In this document: positions 35,484 to 44,563 of the stretch, in pieces
How the letters are laid out: each line of letters starts with the position of its first letter
How positions within the stretch are numbered: position 1 is the first letter of the stretch
Origin: Planococcus sp. MSAK28401
Lineage (GTDB): Bacteria; Bacillota; Bacilli; Bacillales_A; Planococcaceae
Reading direction: 5' to 3'
DNA: 64,000 nucleotides
Assembly: GCF_018283455.1 (NCBI RefSeq)
Contig: NZ_JAAMTH010000001.1
Location: 2,399,501-2,463,500, forward strand
The notes under the pieces: generated by a model
The model's input: only the letters and a program-made list of their open reading frames with translations
The model's database searches: none
What the model was told of the DNA's origin: nothing
Translations under genes and position numbers: made by a program

Positions 35484-36805
35484 AAGTCTTCATCCTTTCC
35501 TGTTGCGATCGCGTGTTTTTTCAACTTGCGCACGACCGAAGGCTGGCTGATGCCCAGCCGTTCCGCCATTTCAGTCGTTGTGCGGTAGCGCTTTTTGGCA
35601 TTTTCCAATACTTTTTTCTCGACCACATCGAGCAAATGCGGCAAACTGCGCCCTTCGAGTTCGATGCCGACTTGTTCGTCTTTCGCCGGGCGATAGCTCG
35701 CGGGTAAATCTTCGAGACGGATTTCACCGTGCTCGCTTTCGAGATAGCTGCGTTCGAGCACATTGCGCACCTCGCGGACATTGCCGGGCCAATCCAATTG
35801 CAATAGATGGACATATGCCGTATCCGCCAATTTTTTCCGGACGCCGTATTTTTCCCCGAGCGCTTCGATCGTCTGAGATAAATGCGCTTCAAGGTCTTCT
35901 GGCCGTTCCCGCAGCCCCGAAAGCCTGATGAGCGACACATGCAATAGATAAAATAACGCTTCCCGAAACCTGCCTTCTTGCGTGCGTTCTTCTAATGAGG
36001 TTTCACTGATGGCAATCAATCGGATATCGCGTTTTTCCCCAAGCAATTTTTCCAGCATTGACTGCGCTCGGCCTGACAACTGATCAATTTCATTCAAAAC
36101 GAGCGTCCCGCCCTGTGCCAGGCCGAAATAGCCGCCTTCGCCTTCAAACGATTCAACGAAGATCGTTTCCGGAATTGCGCCGCAATCAACTTCGATAAAG
36201 GCTTCATCCTTTCTCGCACTGCGCTGGTGAATAAGCTTGGCAAATAAACTTTTGCCGGTTCCACGCGGCCCTTCGATCACCAAGGAAGCATCATATTCAG
36301 CCAGTTTCATCGCACTGCGCAGCGCGCGTTCGGTCTGCACGCTTTGGGCGATGACTCCATCGACCGATAATTGACGGCCCCGCAAATACGCCAATTCCCC
36401 CTTGACCCGGTCCATTTCCATTTCCAGTGATTCCAGATATTCTTTTATGACCATCAGTTCTGATACTTCATAGGAATAACTGATGACGTATTCTACCTCA
36501 CGCTGCTCATCGAATACCGGCATCCCAGTAATGAGCATTTTTTTACCCGTTGCCGTTTCCTGGACAAGCACCAGTTTTTTCTTTCGTTCAATGACAAGTG
36601 GCGTGACTGCTGGCGTAAATATGCCTTCCTGCTCCAACTCGTAGATTGAGCGGCCAAGCAGGGCGGCGGGTTCCAATCCATAATGCAATCCGCTCATTTC
36701 CGTTACTTTAATGATGCGCCCTTCACGGTTCGTGATGATGATGTCTTCATCGTGCATCGCCATAACTTCTTCAACAGCATCCGGTACAAGTAAATGTCCG
36801 TGCAT
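35480..36805 (-). CDS. PAS-AAA+-HTH transcription regulator (TyrR-like, no GAFTGA)
   Basis: A 441-residue regulator: PAS-type sensor (about 10-120), coiled coil (120-145), AAA+ domain (150-375) and a C-terminal Fis/TyrR-type helix-turn-helix ([21 protein letters not shown]). The layout is that of sigma-54 activators, but the GAFTGA loop that contacts sigma-54 is missing: residues 215-231 run straight from the SE(L)FG-like position to YFGLAQGG. Walker A is EGPRGTGKS (178-186) and Walker B reads LVLNEID, with Asn where Asp is usual. It is therefore more likely a TyrR-type regulator of sigma-A promoters. It heads the operon behind a large palindrome. Confidence 0.85.
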   Translation of the reverse strand: MHGHLLVPDAVEEVMAMHDEDIIITNREGRIIKVTEMSGLHYGLEPAALLGRSIYELEQEGIFTPAVTPLVIERKKKLVLVQETATGKKMLITGMPVFDEQREVEYVISYSYEVSELMVIKEYLESLEMEMDRVKGELAYLRGRQLSVDGVIAQSVQTERALRSAMKLAEYDASLVIEGPRGTGKSLFAKLIHQRSARKDEAFIEVDCGAIPETIFVESFEGEGGYFGLAQGGTLVLNEIDQLSGRAQSMLEKLLGEKRDIRLIAISETSLEERTQEGRFREALFYLLHVSLIRLSGLRERPEDLEAHLSQTIEALGEKYGVRKKLADTAYVHLLQLDWPGNVREVRNVLERSYLESEHGEIRLEDLPASYRPAKDEQVGIELEGRSLPHLLDVVEKKVLENAKKRYRTTTEMAERLGISQPSVVRKLKKHAIATGKDEDL

Positions 36806-36816
36806 ATTTCACCTCG

Positions 36817-36855
36817 ATTATTCATTATTGTATAGACTATACGATAATGAATAAT
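36817..36855. promoter_or_regulatory. Large palindrome upstream of the TyrR-like regulator
   Basis: ATTATTCATTATTGTATA, GAC, TATACGATAATGAATAAT: two 18-base arms with a single T-G mismatch around a 3-base centre. It lies 11 bases upstream of the regulator start codon, over the region of the ribosome binding site and just before it. It is a likely operator for autoregulation, or it could act as an RNA hairpin in the leader. Confidence 0.65.
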
Positions 36856-37018
36856 ATAAAAGCAAGACAATTCGAACAATTTTTTGTTTTGTTGAAAAAA
36901 ATCCAGCAAACTATTTAAAAGAAAATACCTTATAATCTAATAGACCTATTCTAAAAGTCACTATTCAAGACTATACTATTCTAGATATTCCATTTATTTC
37001 ACATATAGGAGGATTTAA

Positions 37019-38197
37019 ATGAAAGCTGCATTAACACTTATTACTTCCCTCATACTGGCTATAGCGATCGGAACAGTCCCGGCCTTCGCCATATCAGAGG
37101 ATGACCGCGGGTTTAACCGCTTATTAAGCGAAATCGGCTGGGAAAAAGCGGATTACATCGATTATTTAGACAGCAAAGGCTGGACGCTGGATGATTTTTA
37201 TTCTTCCGCAGATCTCGGCACGCCGCTCACAGAAGACAGCCTTTCACAAATTATGAGTACCTACGAATTGACACGCGCTGAATTGAACAGCCTGCTCGAA
37301 GAGTTCGGTGATTTGGATGCAGGTGTAGATGTATTGGACGGGGACTTCATCATTTTCACGGAAGAACTGGAAGATTCACTCGACTTCTATTTAAACTTTG
37401 AAGAAGAATTAACACCAATTACTGAAGCGAATTTGGCCACATTACTTGAGGATTTCGGTTTCACTTCAAAAGATGAGCTCGAAGAATTCCTCAATTTGTT
37501 TGATGATTCCCTCGCAGATTACGAGTTTATCGAGGACTTGGAGAGCTCTATCATGTTCTATCAGGAAGAATGGCTTTTCGACCTGGACATGGAAGGTGTA
37601 TTTGCCGAATTCGGCGTGACCGAACAGGAACTTGAGCGCCTCGCAGAGCATTTTGAAACGCTCGATTATACGAATCCGGAATTCGAACAACGCTTAATGG
37701 CACTCAGCGAGCGCATGATGGCGATTGAAGATTTCTCAACGGTAACTGAACTGTCCGCAGAACAAATCGCAGAACTCTTGTCAATCTACGATGAATTCAT
37801 GGAAATTTTCGAAATGGAAGCCAAGTATTATTTCGTCAAAGGCGATGAGAAAAAAGAAATGAGCGTCCAATCTCTCATCTCTCTCGAGTCGACGGATGGC
37901 TATGACCTGTTGATTGAACTTTATAACTTAGAAGGCGATTTTTTGGCAGATATCCTGTTGACCGCTGACATGTTCGGTTCTGATCTTATCGTCGACACCG
38001 GAAAAGAGTTGGAAAACAGCACCCCGACGGTTACCCCGCCACCTAAACAAACAGCGGATAACACGAATCAAACCGTCAAAGGCGGAAAACTTCCGAAAAC
38101 AGCCAGTGATTTCGCGCAAAACGCAGCACTTGGGCTGGGCTTTATCGCTTTCGGCGCTTTGTTGTTCAGACGTGCACGGGTGAAACCCACGTCATGA
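37019..38197 (+). CDS. Processed acidic surface protein with LPXTA sorting signal
   Basis: A 392-residue secreted, highly acidic protein. After a signal peptide (1-24) come at least three imperfect helical repeats of about 60 residues (for example LTEDSLSQIMSTYELTRAEL, ITEANLATLLEDFGFTSKDEL and VFAEFGVTEQELERLAEHF). The C terminus has a Pro/Thr linker and a sorting signal: GGKLPKTAS, a hydrophobic segment and RRARVK. The LPKTA sequence (Ala at position five) is the type handled by class D sortases, and one is encoded next, overlapping by 4 bases. It matches the processed acidic surface protein family, whose function is unknown. AGGAGG precedes the ATG. Confidence 0.85.
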   Translation: MKAALTLITSLILAIAIGTVPAFAISEDDRGFNRLLSEIGWEKADYIDYLDSKGWTLDDFYSSADLGTPLTEDSLSQIMSTYELTRAELNSLLEEFGDLDAGVDVLDGDFIIFTEELEDSLDFYLNFEEELTPITEANLATLLEDFGFTSKDELEEFLNLFDDSLADYEFIEDLESSIMFYQEEWLFDLDMEGVFAEFGVTEQELERLAEHFETLDYTNPEFEQRLMALSERMMAIEDFSTVTELSAEQIAELLSIYDEFMEIFEMEAKYYFVKGDEKKEMSVQSLISLESTDGYDLLIELYNLEGDFLADILLTADMFGSDLIVDTGKELENSTPTVTPPPKQTADNTNQTVKGGKLPKTASDFAQNAALGLGFIAFGALLFRRARVKPTS

Positions 38198-38895
38198 ACA
38201 AAAAGCGAATTTCCTGGTTGATGACAATTGCGGCGGCCGGAATGATCGTCTTCGGCCTATGGTTCAGTGGTACACAGGCTGCAACTTTCGCGAAGGGCTA
38301 TCTTCTATACAAAGCAGATTCAGTCTCTGCAGAGGATTTTGCGCCCAAACTGCAGACGACAAACGCCAAAGTATCTTTGCCGGATGCAGAAGCTGTCGAA
38401 TCCCCTGAGGTTTCAATTGAGGAACCAGAAATTATTGAAAAGCCAGCGGAAACAACACAGCTCCCGAAAGACATTCGCTATCCGTCCGATCCGCAAATAG
38501 GCGATTTAATGGGCGAACTGATCATCCCGAAACTGGGCGCAAGCTTGCCGATCATCCACGGCACCGATGAAGACGAGCTGGAAAAAGGCGTCGGCCATTA
38601 TGCAGGCAGCGTCTTGCCCGGGGAAGACGATAATTCCGTCTTGTCAGGGCATCGCGACACGGTATTCCGGGAACTCGGAAAGGTCGGAAAAGGCGATGAG
38701 TTCATCGTCCACACTGCTGACGGCACGTTCACATACCGTGTTCGCCAAGTGCGCATCGTCGATGAAGACGATCGCACTGTCATTGTCCCAAAACCGCGTG
38801 CCACTTTGACCGTCTCGACCTGCTATCCTTTCGATTTCGTCGGCTATGCGCCAGAACGCTATATTCTCGTGGCTGACCTTGTCTCGAGCAGCTAA
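38194..38895 (+). CDS. srtD: Class D sortase
   Basis: A 233-residue membrane-anchored transpeptidase. One N-terminal membrane segment (8-28) and a linker of about 65 residues precede the catalytic beta-barrel (about 95-230). The catalytic residues are the histidine in VLSGHRDTVF, the cysteine in TLTVSTCYPF and the arginine in YAPERYIL. It should attach the preceding LPXTA protein to the cell wall; the 4-base overlap of the genes (ATGA) supports this pairing. A strong terminator follows directly. Confidence 0.9.
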   Translation: MNKKRISWLMTIAAAGMIVFGLWFSGTQAATFAKGYLLYKADSVSAEDFAPKLQTTNAKVSLPDAEAVESPEVSIEEPEIIEKPAETTQLPKDIRYPSDPQIGDLMGELIIPKLGASLPIIHGTDEDELEKGVGHYAGSVLPGEDDNSVLSGHRDTVFRELGKVGKGDEFIVHTADGTFTYRVRQVRIVDEDDRTVIVPKPRATLTVSTCYPFDFVGYAPERYILVADLVSSS

Positions 38896-38897
38896 AC

Positions 38898-38937
38898 AAA
38901 AGACCGCAGCTTCCCTTTGGGAGGCTGCGGTCTTTTT
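38898..38937 (+). terminator. Rho-independent terminator of the sortase gene
   Basis: AAAAGACCGCAGC pairs with GCTGCGGTCTTTT, with inner TCCC/GGGA, followed by T. It starts three bases after the sortase stop codon. Confidence 0.93.
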
Positions 38938-38947
38938 GCATGCAACA

Positions 38948-38979
38948 GAAAAGCCCTGAATTCGCATTCAGGGCTTTTC
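38948..38979 (-). terminator. Terminator of the zinc-ribbon protease gene
   Basis: GAAAAGCCCTGAAT and ATTCAGGGCTTTTC form a perfect 14-bp stem with loop TCGC. It lies directly past the protease stop codon at 38981; the U-tract is formed by the outer TTTTC. Confidence 0.85.
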
Positions 38980-38980
38980 A

Positions 38981-40444
38981 CTATTCTACGTTGACGATGT
39001 CGGAAATATAGAAGAATCCGTAATCGTCCATGACGATCGTATACACTTTCGTACGTTCCTGCAACGACCAATTGCCTTCCGCGTCCTTGAATTCAAACGC
39101 TTCTTCTGTATAGACAAGGGCATGATCTTCCTTGATCTCGATATTGGTGATATCAAGCTTATTAAAGATATGTTCCATGTTTTTACCGGCAATCTGGTCG
39201 ATATACTCAATCATGCTATTGTAAATATCGCTTTGATAGACCAGCAAGTTCTGGACATAATAGAAATCTTCTTCCTGTAATGCCAATTCGTAGAATTCCT
39301 GATAGCTCACGACAAATTCCGTCAAAGACTCTTCCGTGAATTCATGCGTCGTGCTGTAGTCGAATTCATAATCTTCGTCTTCGTAGTTGCTGTCGAAATC
39401 ATCGTAGACAGGGAAAATCTCGGCGACCGCTTCACGGCTCATTGGGTTTTTCGCCCATGCATCCAATTGGTCATACATCGAATAGAGCGGGATGGAAAAT
39501 CCGATTGAATCCCCTTCCGGGAACAGCAGCGAGTTGATGCCGATTACTTTTCCGGTTCCTGCATCGAGCAGCGGCCCGCCGCTAGATCCCGGCGCCAGTG
39601 CAGCATCGATCTGGTAGATATTTTCGTAAGTGAATTCCTGGTAGAAATCACGGTCGATGCCAGTTAAATACCCCATAGACGCGGTATTCTCAAAACCGGA
39701 AGGGCTGCCAAGAGCGATAACTTCCGTTCCGACATCGGTTGCTCCCATCTCGACATCCAAAGGTTCGATGCCAGTCAAATCATTTACTTGGATTAAAGCA
39801 ATGTCGGATTCAGCTGAAATCCCGACAACGGTTCCTTCATGGTCTTGGCCATTGATATTGCGTACAATGACATCCGTATAACCCGACACCACGTGGGCGT
39901 TGGTCACGACCATGCCTGTTTCCGTAAATAAGAACCCGGAACCTTGGCCGCCTTCAGCCAAAATCGTGTAGACACGTGATTGAGCACCTTTAATGACAGC
40001 CGTCTTGTCTTTTTTCTTCGGCTCGACTTTCTCTTCTTGGTCGGAAGGGTGAGTAATATTTTCTGCTTTGGTCACCGTGCCTTCAACCGGTTCTTCAGAA
40101 GATACTTGCGTTTCCGGTTCTTCTACCGGCATTTCTTCTTCAACTGGCTCTTCTGCTGGCTCTTGTGCCGGCTCTTCTTCCACCGGTTCTTCCTCAGGCA
40201 CCTCTTCAGGCACTTCCTCCGCCGCTTCGGTGTCTTCCTGCGGCAATGCCACTTCCGGTTCTTCCTCTCCCAATAACTGGCCTAATCCAAATCCAAGCCC
40301 CAATAATACGGCCAACAACACGAGCGCATACATGAATTTATTGCGCTTCGGTTTGCGTTGCTTTCTTGTGGAAAGCGGAGCTCCGCAATTATCACAGAAC
40401 TTTGCAGACTCATCATTCATCGTGCCACACTTTGTGCATTTCAT
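38981..40444 (-). CDS. Zinc-ribbon membrane-anchored HtrA-like serine protease
   Basis: A 487-residue protein with a rare order of parts: an N-terminal zinc ribbon (CTKCGTMNDESAKFCDNCG), one membrane segment (38-59), a long Glu/Pro linker (60-145), a trypsin-like HtrA domain (about 155-330), and a C-terminal domain like the NTF2-type domain of TcaA proteins (about 365-487). The catalytic triad is visible as NAHVVSG, ESDIALIQV and APGSSGGPLL. No PDZ domain is present. The zinc ribbon would be cytoplasmic and the protease outside, suggesting a signal crossing the membrane. ATG 40444 has CAGGAGG upstream. It is monocistronic. Confidence 0.87.
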   Translation of the reverse strand: MKCTKCGTMNDESAKFCDNCGAPLSTRKQRKPKRNKFMYALVLLAVLLGLGFGLGQLLGEEEPEVALPQEDTEAAEEVPEEVPEEEPVEEEPAQEPAEEPVEEEMPVEEPETQVSSEEPVEGTVTKAENITHPSDQEEKVEPKKKDKTAVIKGAQSRVYTILAEGGQGSGFLFTETGMVVTNAHVVSGYTDVIVRNINGQDHEGTVVGISAESDIALIQVNDLTGIEPLDVEMGATDVGTEVIALGSPSGFENTASMGYLTGIDRDFYQEFTYENIYQIDAALAPGSSGGPLLDAGTGKVIGINSLLFPEGDSIGFSIPLYSMYDQLDAWAKNPMSREAVAEIFPVYDDFDSNYEDEDYEFDYSTTHEFTEESLTEFVVSYQEFYELALQEEDFYYVQNLLVYQSDIYNSMIEYIDQIAGKNMEHIFNKLDITNIEIKEDHALVYTEEAFEFKDAEGNWSLQERTKVYTIVMDDYGFFYISDIVNVE

Positions 40445-40578
40445 AGCTGTACCTCCTGCCGGACATAATTTATCCCCGAATTTTCTTCATTATAAACCTT
40501 AGAACGCCAAACCTCCACCTTAGGTTGCCTTTGTAATATTTTGTCCTTATTTGGTAATAAATTTCAAAATTCTGAACG

Positions 40579-40608
40579 TTTTTGATGAGCCTTTATACTC
40601 ATCAAAAA
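40579..40608. repeat. Inverted repeat TTTTTGATGAG/CTCATCAAAAA
   Basis: Two perfect 11-base arms around the 8-base loop CCTTTATA. It would form a hairpin on either strand, but no T-run follows, so it is not a typical terminator. It lies 135 bases upstream of the protease start codon. Confidence 0.6.
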
Positions 40609-40934
40609 TGCTTAAAGCGCCATTTTTCCTGACATCATCAGAAATCGAATAAAATTACCGTCTCGTTCTTTTGGGAAATGCTTTTGTAATAAGTGGATAG
40701 GAGATTAGAACTTGCCAGCTGCAATACATTATTAAGAGGTTCTTTCTTTCGGTGGTTTATGTTACTTAGTTGGACCAGAAAGCCAAATGAGTAGTTTGTT
40801 GTCTGTTTCACCTCTGAATAATCTCCTCGCTCTTCTGGGTTCACCTTAAGATTTCTCTGCATATTACGTGCAAGGAAATATTTCCGTTAATTGGATGTAT
40901 CCGCTGGCAGTGGCCGCCTAGTTAGACTTGATAA

Positions 40935-40953
40935 TCGCAAAAGCCTTTTGCGA
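40935..40953. repeat. Inverted repeat TCGCAAAA-GCC-TTTTGCGA
   Basis: Two perfect 8-base arms with a 3-base centre, the size of a transcription factor operator. No adjacent gene start is close enough to assign it. Confidence 0.55.
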
Positions 40954-41061
40954 CTATTCCATTTGCCTTTATATGGCTGATTAAAACTGATCACGCTAAT
41001 ATAATTCGTTTGCTCTATGACACTTGAGACAAAGCATCCTTCCTTAAGTGCAATCTCCACT

Positions 41062-41091
41062 AAAAAAAAAGCAATGCCTCAGCATCGCTTT
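41062..41091 (-). terminator. Rho-independent terminator of the small secreted protein gene
   Basis: AAAGCAATGC and GCATCGCTTT (41068-41091) form a 10-bp stem with one wobble pair; the minus strand then has a long T-run. Confidence 0.85.
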
Positions 41092-41124
41092 CTACACTTG
41101 CTTCTATGGGAATTCTCGGCAAGA

Positions 41125-41493
41125 TCATCGGACGTCGATACCGGTGAGTGTCTCCTGTAGTTCCAGGGCCTCTCCGAATAACTGCGCATCCGCTTCCCCG
41201 CTTGCTTTCGCTTGGTCGTTTACGCGCTGCAGCAGTTCATCCAACTGTCCTTGAATCTCTTGATACTCTTCAATGGTCAATGTGCTTTTGCTGTCTACAT
41301 GGCGTTCTAGCTGTTCCAATTCTTGTTCCACATCGCTTTGAGGGCCAAGGCGCTCAATTACTTCACGCCCCGGCTCATACTTTTTGCCGCCCGGTGAATT
41401 CTCGCTTGCAAACGTTACGGGTTCGAAATGTGCCATGAATACCATCCCAAAAGCGAGTGCAGAAAGTGAAATGTTCAGAGCAGAAATCTTCAA
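41125..41493 (-). CDS. Small secreted protein of unknown function
   Basis: A 122-residue protein with a signal peptide (1-29, LSALAFGMVFMAHFEPVTFA) and a helical, charged mature part containing EQELEQLERHVD and YQEIQGQLDELLQRV, probably a coiled coil. No family was recognised. It starts with TTG at 41493 behind AAGGAGG at eight bases, which is why this unusual start is preferred. It is monocistronic with its own terminator. Confidence 0.68.
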   Translation of the reverse strand: MKISALNISLSALAFGMVFMAHFEPVTFASENSPGGKKYEPGREVIERLGPQSDVEQELEQLERHVDSKSTLTIEEYQEIQGQLDELLQRVNDQAKASGEADAQLFGEALELQETLTGIDVR

Positions 41494-41621
41494 ATGATCT
41501 TCCTCCTTCGAATTGGTCTGCTTTCACTTCTAGGCTAACCGATTTGTCTATCCTCGTAACCCCTTTATCGACAGTCTTCATCAATACTTAACAAACTTTA
41601 CATTCTATTTTCAGCGCAAAG

Positions 41622-41646
41622 AAAAAAACCGCTGTATCAGCGGTTT
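41622..41646 (-). terminator. Rho-independent terminator of the YuiD-like gene
   Basis: AAACCGCTG and CAGCGGTTT (41626-41646) form a 9-bp stem with loop TAT; the minus strand has T7. Confidence 0.9.
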
Positions 41647-41659
41647 CAGTGGTTTTTCT

Positions 41660-42193
41660 TTATCTGTAATCTGCACGGGTCATGCGCCCGTTATATGGCA
41701 ACCGTTTTTGCTGCTCCAAATCACGTTCGCGGTTCTCGATCTTCGCGGCAACGATGCCGAGCAAGGTGCCGAATGCAGCTCCTGCGGCTACTTCGATCGG
41801 CTGATGACCGAGCAGTTCTTTTAACTCTTTATCGCGCTCCACAAATTCAAAACTCGGGAACTCTCCCGAAATTTTTGTAAAGCTGTCCTCGAGGTCATTG
41901 ACCAAACGCGCGATTTCGCCTGTGTGGCGGCGTATGCCTTGCGCATCATACATGACGATGGCTCCGAATACGACTGCGAGTGCGGTTTCTGTATGGCGTG
42001 CGCCTTTATTGGAAGCGACGTATGCAGCGAGTGCCGATACACCTGCTGAGTGGGAGCTTGGCATGCCGCCAGTCGTAAATGCTTGCTGCCAATCCCATTT
42101 CCCTGCCACCACTTTATGCGTGACGATTTTTAATCCTTGTGCGATGCCGATCGCCCCGAGTGACGTGATCATTCCGCGGTTCATCTTTCTCAT
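41660..42193 (-). CDS. YuiD-like divergent PAP2 family membrane protein (DUF212)
   Basis: A 177-residue membrane protein of the DUF212/divergent PAP2 family. It carries the phosphatase-like motifs GGMPSSHSAGVSALA and YDAQGIRRHTGEIA, and ends with a membrane segment EVAAGAAFGTLLGIVAA. Family members are related to lipid phosphatases, but activity and substrate are not established. ATG 42193 has GGAGG at eight bases; a start at 42208 is less likely. Confidence 0.82.
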   Translation of the reverse strand: MRKMNRGMITSLGAIGIAQGLKIVTHKVVAGKWDWQQAFTTGGMPSSHSAGVSALAAYVASNKGARHTETALAVVFGAIVMYDAQGIRRHTGEIARLVNDLEDSFTKISGEFPSFEFVERDKELKELLGHQPIEVAAGAAFGTLLGIVAAKIENRERDLEQQKRLPYNGRMTRADYR

Positions 42194-42330
42194 CTTTTCA
42201 TCCTCCAATATAGTAGCTGCTGCGGCTTATTCTGTCCGTTAACTTCCTTTACCCTGAAATCCCTGAAGGTATGTAAAGGAAAGAAGGAAATATTTTTAGA
42301 GGAAAGAGTCAGAAAAATCCGAGCCATTGA

Positions 42331-44361
42331 TTATTTTAATTGTAGGTCGATCTCAAACTTCACATCAGGTGTAACGGCGCCTTTACTGCCGAAGATTGTA
42401 TACGCCGGATATGAAGAAAGTAAGCTTTTCGTTGAAGGTGGAATCGAGTTTGCGGCAGTCAAGAGAATCGGGGCGTCTGCTTTAGCTGCAAGGACTGCCC
42501 CCGCTAATGCGTCAGGGAAATTCGCACCGGTCGCAATATAAGCTTTCTGTTTCCCCATGGGTAAGCCCTGGTTAATCAATTTGCCAGTGTCAAAGCGATT
42601 GGCTCCACCATAGCGTGTGGCTCCAGGCAATTGCGCCATGACGGCATTGCTGATAGCCCCTGTGCCACCAGTGACGATTGTTGCGCCTTTACCGGACAGC
42701 GCCGCTTTTGTTTCTGCAGGCAATGTGCCACTGCGCGTCAGCAAAATCGGGATGCCATGTTTCGCTGCGTAAGGCGATACAGAGAGAACATCCGGGAAGT
42801 TCTGGCCATTGGAGACCACTGCCCGGTCACTCGTGATTCTTTTTGCAATCATGGCTGCTGTTTCATAGCGAGTTTTGCCGCCGATACGATCGACTTCATT
42901 GACCAGCTGCCTCACTTGAGTTTCAACCGTTGCCGAAAGTGCACCTTTGCTGCCAAGAAGTATGGCTTTTTCAGGTTTTAAACGGCGGATTTCAGCGACA
43001 GTAGCCGGATGGAGATGATCCCCTTTTGTCAGCAAGATCGGGGCGTTTTCCTGATAGGCGAGCGGCCCGCCCGCCAAGGCATCAGGAAAGTCATTCCCTG
43101 TAGCGATGATAACCGTCGAAGCAGAGCTCCAACCTGCCTTGGAGATGGCCGCCGCTGTTTCGTAGCGTGTTGCACCGGACAAACGGTTTGACCAATGGCT
43201 GGCGTCCAACGTCAATGCACGATCGATATTCAAGCGGCCGTGTCCGTAATACACGTCTTTTCCAGCAGCGCCAAGGTCTTTCGCAGTCAGCATCAAGCGC
43301 CCGGCGATATCGGTATTGCTGAGTTTTGGCTCATTCGCTTTCAATAGAGCCGCAGCACCGGAAACGATCGGTGTGGACATAGATGTTCCATCCAATCCGC
43401 CAAATGACTCACCTGGAAAGATGGAAAAAACGTTGGATCCCGGCGCCGCAATATCGATGGTTTTTCCGAAATTAGAAAAATCGGAGTGCTGGTCGGCGGC
43501 ATCGGTCGAAGCTACCGACATTACATTTTGATAGGCCGCCGGATAATAAGGGGAACTAATGCCATCGTTGCCGGCTGCCGCCACGACAAGAACGTTTTTG
43601 GAATGCGCATACTGCACAGCTTCTCTCAAGAGATTTGTGTCTGAATAAGCAACCAGGCTCATATTGATGATGTCCGCCCCACTATCTACCGCGTAGTATA
43701 CGCCAGCAGCAACATCTGAGATAAACCCATCTTCGCCGTCGAACACATCGATCGGCAGGATGCTCGTCGAGGGCGCCACACCGACTCCAAATAATTCATT
43801 GTTCATATTTCCCGCAATAAGCCCTGCTACATGGGTCCCGTGAATTTCTACACTGACACTGCCAGATTTTCCGGTGATTACGTTAAAAGGGGACAAAACC
43901 CTTCCAGACAAATCGGGATGCGCCAAGTCAAATCCATCATCAATCACCGCCACAAGCACATCAGCTTTTCCGGTCGTCTTGTCCCAGGCAGCTTCGGAAC
44001 CGATGAGCCGATGATGGTATTGATATCCTGCATAAAACGGGTCGCTCGGTATCGCGGCCAGCTCCACACGCCCGTCGGGTTCTGCATACTCAACATCACC
44101 TTGACTAGAAAGCTCTGTGATAAACGATTCCACACTCTGCCCTGCCGGCACTTCAAGTGTGACGATTTGCGCGTTGCCTGTTTCCGCTGTCTCGACCTGC
44201 TGCGCGGCAGCTTTGTTTTTTAATGCGCCGTCATCTCGCAGTTTGACAATGACACGGTCCACCGGCTTGTCTGTTGCGGCTTGGGCTTGTCCAGCCGTTC
44301 CGATACCTACCAGAGAAAGGGCTAAGGTTATAGCCGCCAATGCTGTAGTTGTCTGTTTCAT
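42331..44361 (-). CDS. Secreted subtilisin-like protease with cell-wall-binding repeats
   Basis: A 676-residue secreted serine protease. It has a signal peptide (1-29), an inhibitor-I9-like propeptide (about 35-105), an S8 peptidase domain (110-385) with the triad in VIDDGFDLAHP, EIHGTHVAGLIAG and GLDGTSMSTPIVSG, and three cell-wall-binding type 2 repeats (each beginning (R)xxGxxRY(E/G)TA or a variant, and containing GxNFPDALAG). These repeats hold proteins on wall polymers without covalent linkage. ATG 44361 follows GAGGAG at seven bases. The gene is monocistronic. Confidence 0.92.
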   Translation of the reverse strand: MKQTTTALAAITLALSLVGIGTAGQAQAATDKPVDRVIVKLRDDGALKNKAAAQQVETAETGNAQIVTLEVPAGQSVESFITELSSQGDVEYAEPDGRVELAAIPSDPFYAGYQYHHRLIGSEAAWDKTTGKADVLVAVIDDGFDLAHPDLSGRVLSPFNVITGKSGSVSVEIHGTHVAGLIAGNMNNELFGVGVAPSTSILPIDVFDGEDGFISDVAAGVYYAVDSGADIINMSLVAYSDTNLLREAVQYAHSKNVLVVAAAGNDGISSPYYPAAYQNVMSVASTDAADQHSDFSNFGKTIDIAAPGSNVFSIFPGESFGGLDGTSMSTPIVSGAAALLKANEPKLSNTDIAGRLMLTAKDLGAAGKDVYYGHGRLNIDRALTLDASHWSNRLSGATRYETAAAISKAGWSSASTVIIATGNDFPDALAGGPLAYQENAPILLTKGDHLHPATVAEIRRLKPEKAILLGSKGALSATVETQVRQLVNEVDRIGGKTRYETAAMIAKRITSDRAVVSNGQNFPDVLSVSPYAAKHGIPILLTRSGTLPAETKAALSGKGATIVTGGTGAISNAVMAQLPGATRYGGANRFDTGKLINQGLPMGKQKAYIATGANFPDALAGAVLAAKADAPILLTAANSIPPSTKSLLSSYPAYTIFGSKGAVTPDVKFEIDLQLK

Positions 44362-44563
44362 GGTCATTCTCCTCACATCCCGTAGTCTTCCACTCTTTAT
44401 TTTCTGATAATTCAAATAGTTATTTACAAAAATTATACGACCTTTCAGGACAAATGCCTAGACAATGTAAAAATTCTTTTGAATTTAGATAAAAATGGAT
44501 ATTATTCTCTATCCTCTGAAACCCCCGACTTAGCACTATAGGCACAATTTTTATTATTTTAAT

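Larger units (their letters stand above)
40445..41061. other. Gene-poor region with two inverted repeats
   Basis: About 600 bases with no gene I can support. It holds the promoter region of the protease gene and two perfect inverted repeats listed separately. A 74-codon frame on the minus strand (40638-40862) has no ribosome binding site and no recognisable family; it could be a remnant. Confidence 0.5.

Noticed and set aside
35484..36816. Sigma-54 dependence of the aminotransferase operon
   Set aside because: The regulator lacks the GAFTGA loop, and no GG-N10-GC type -24/-12 element was noticed upstream of the operon.
40068..40502. A Ser/Gly/Thr-rich plus-strand frame resembling a low-complexity surface protein
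   Set aside because: It is the antisense of the Glu/Pro linker of the zinc-ribbon protease, which creates the apparent repeats.
40638..40862. A 74-codon minus-strand frame
   Set aside because: There is no ribosome binding site and no family resemblance; it is possibly a remnant, but not supportable as a gene.
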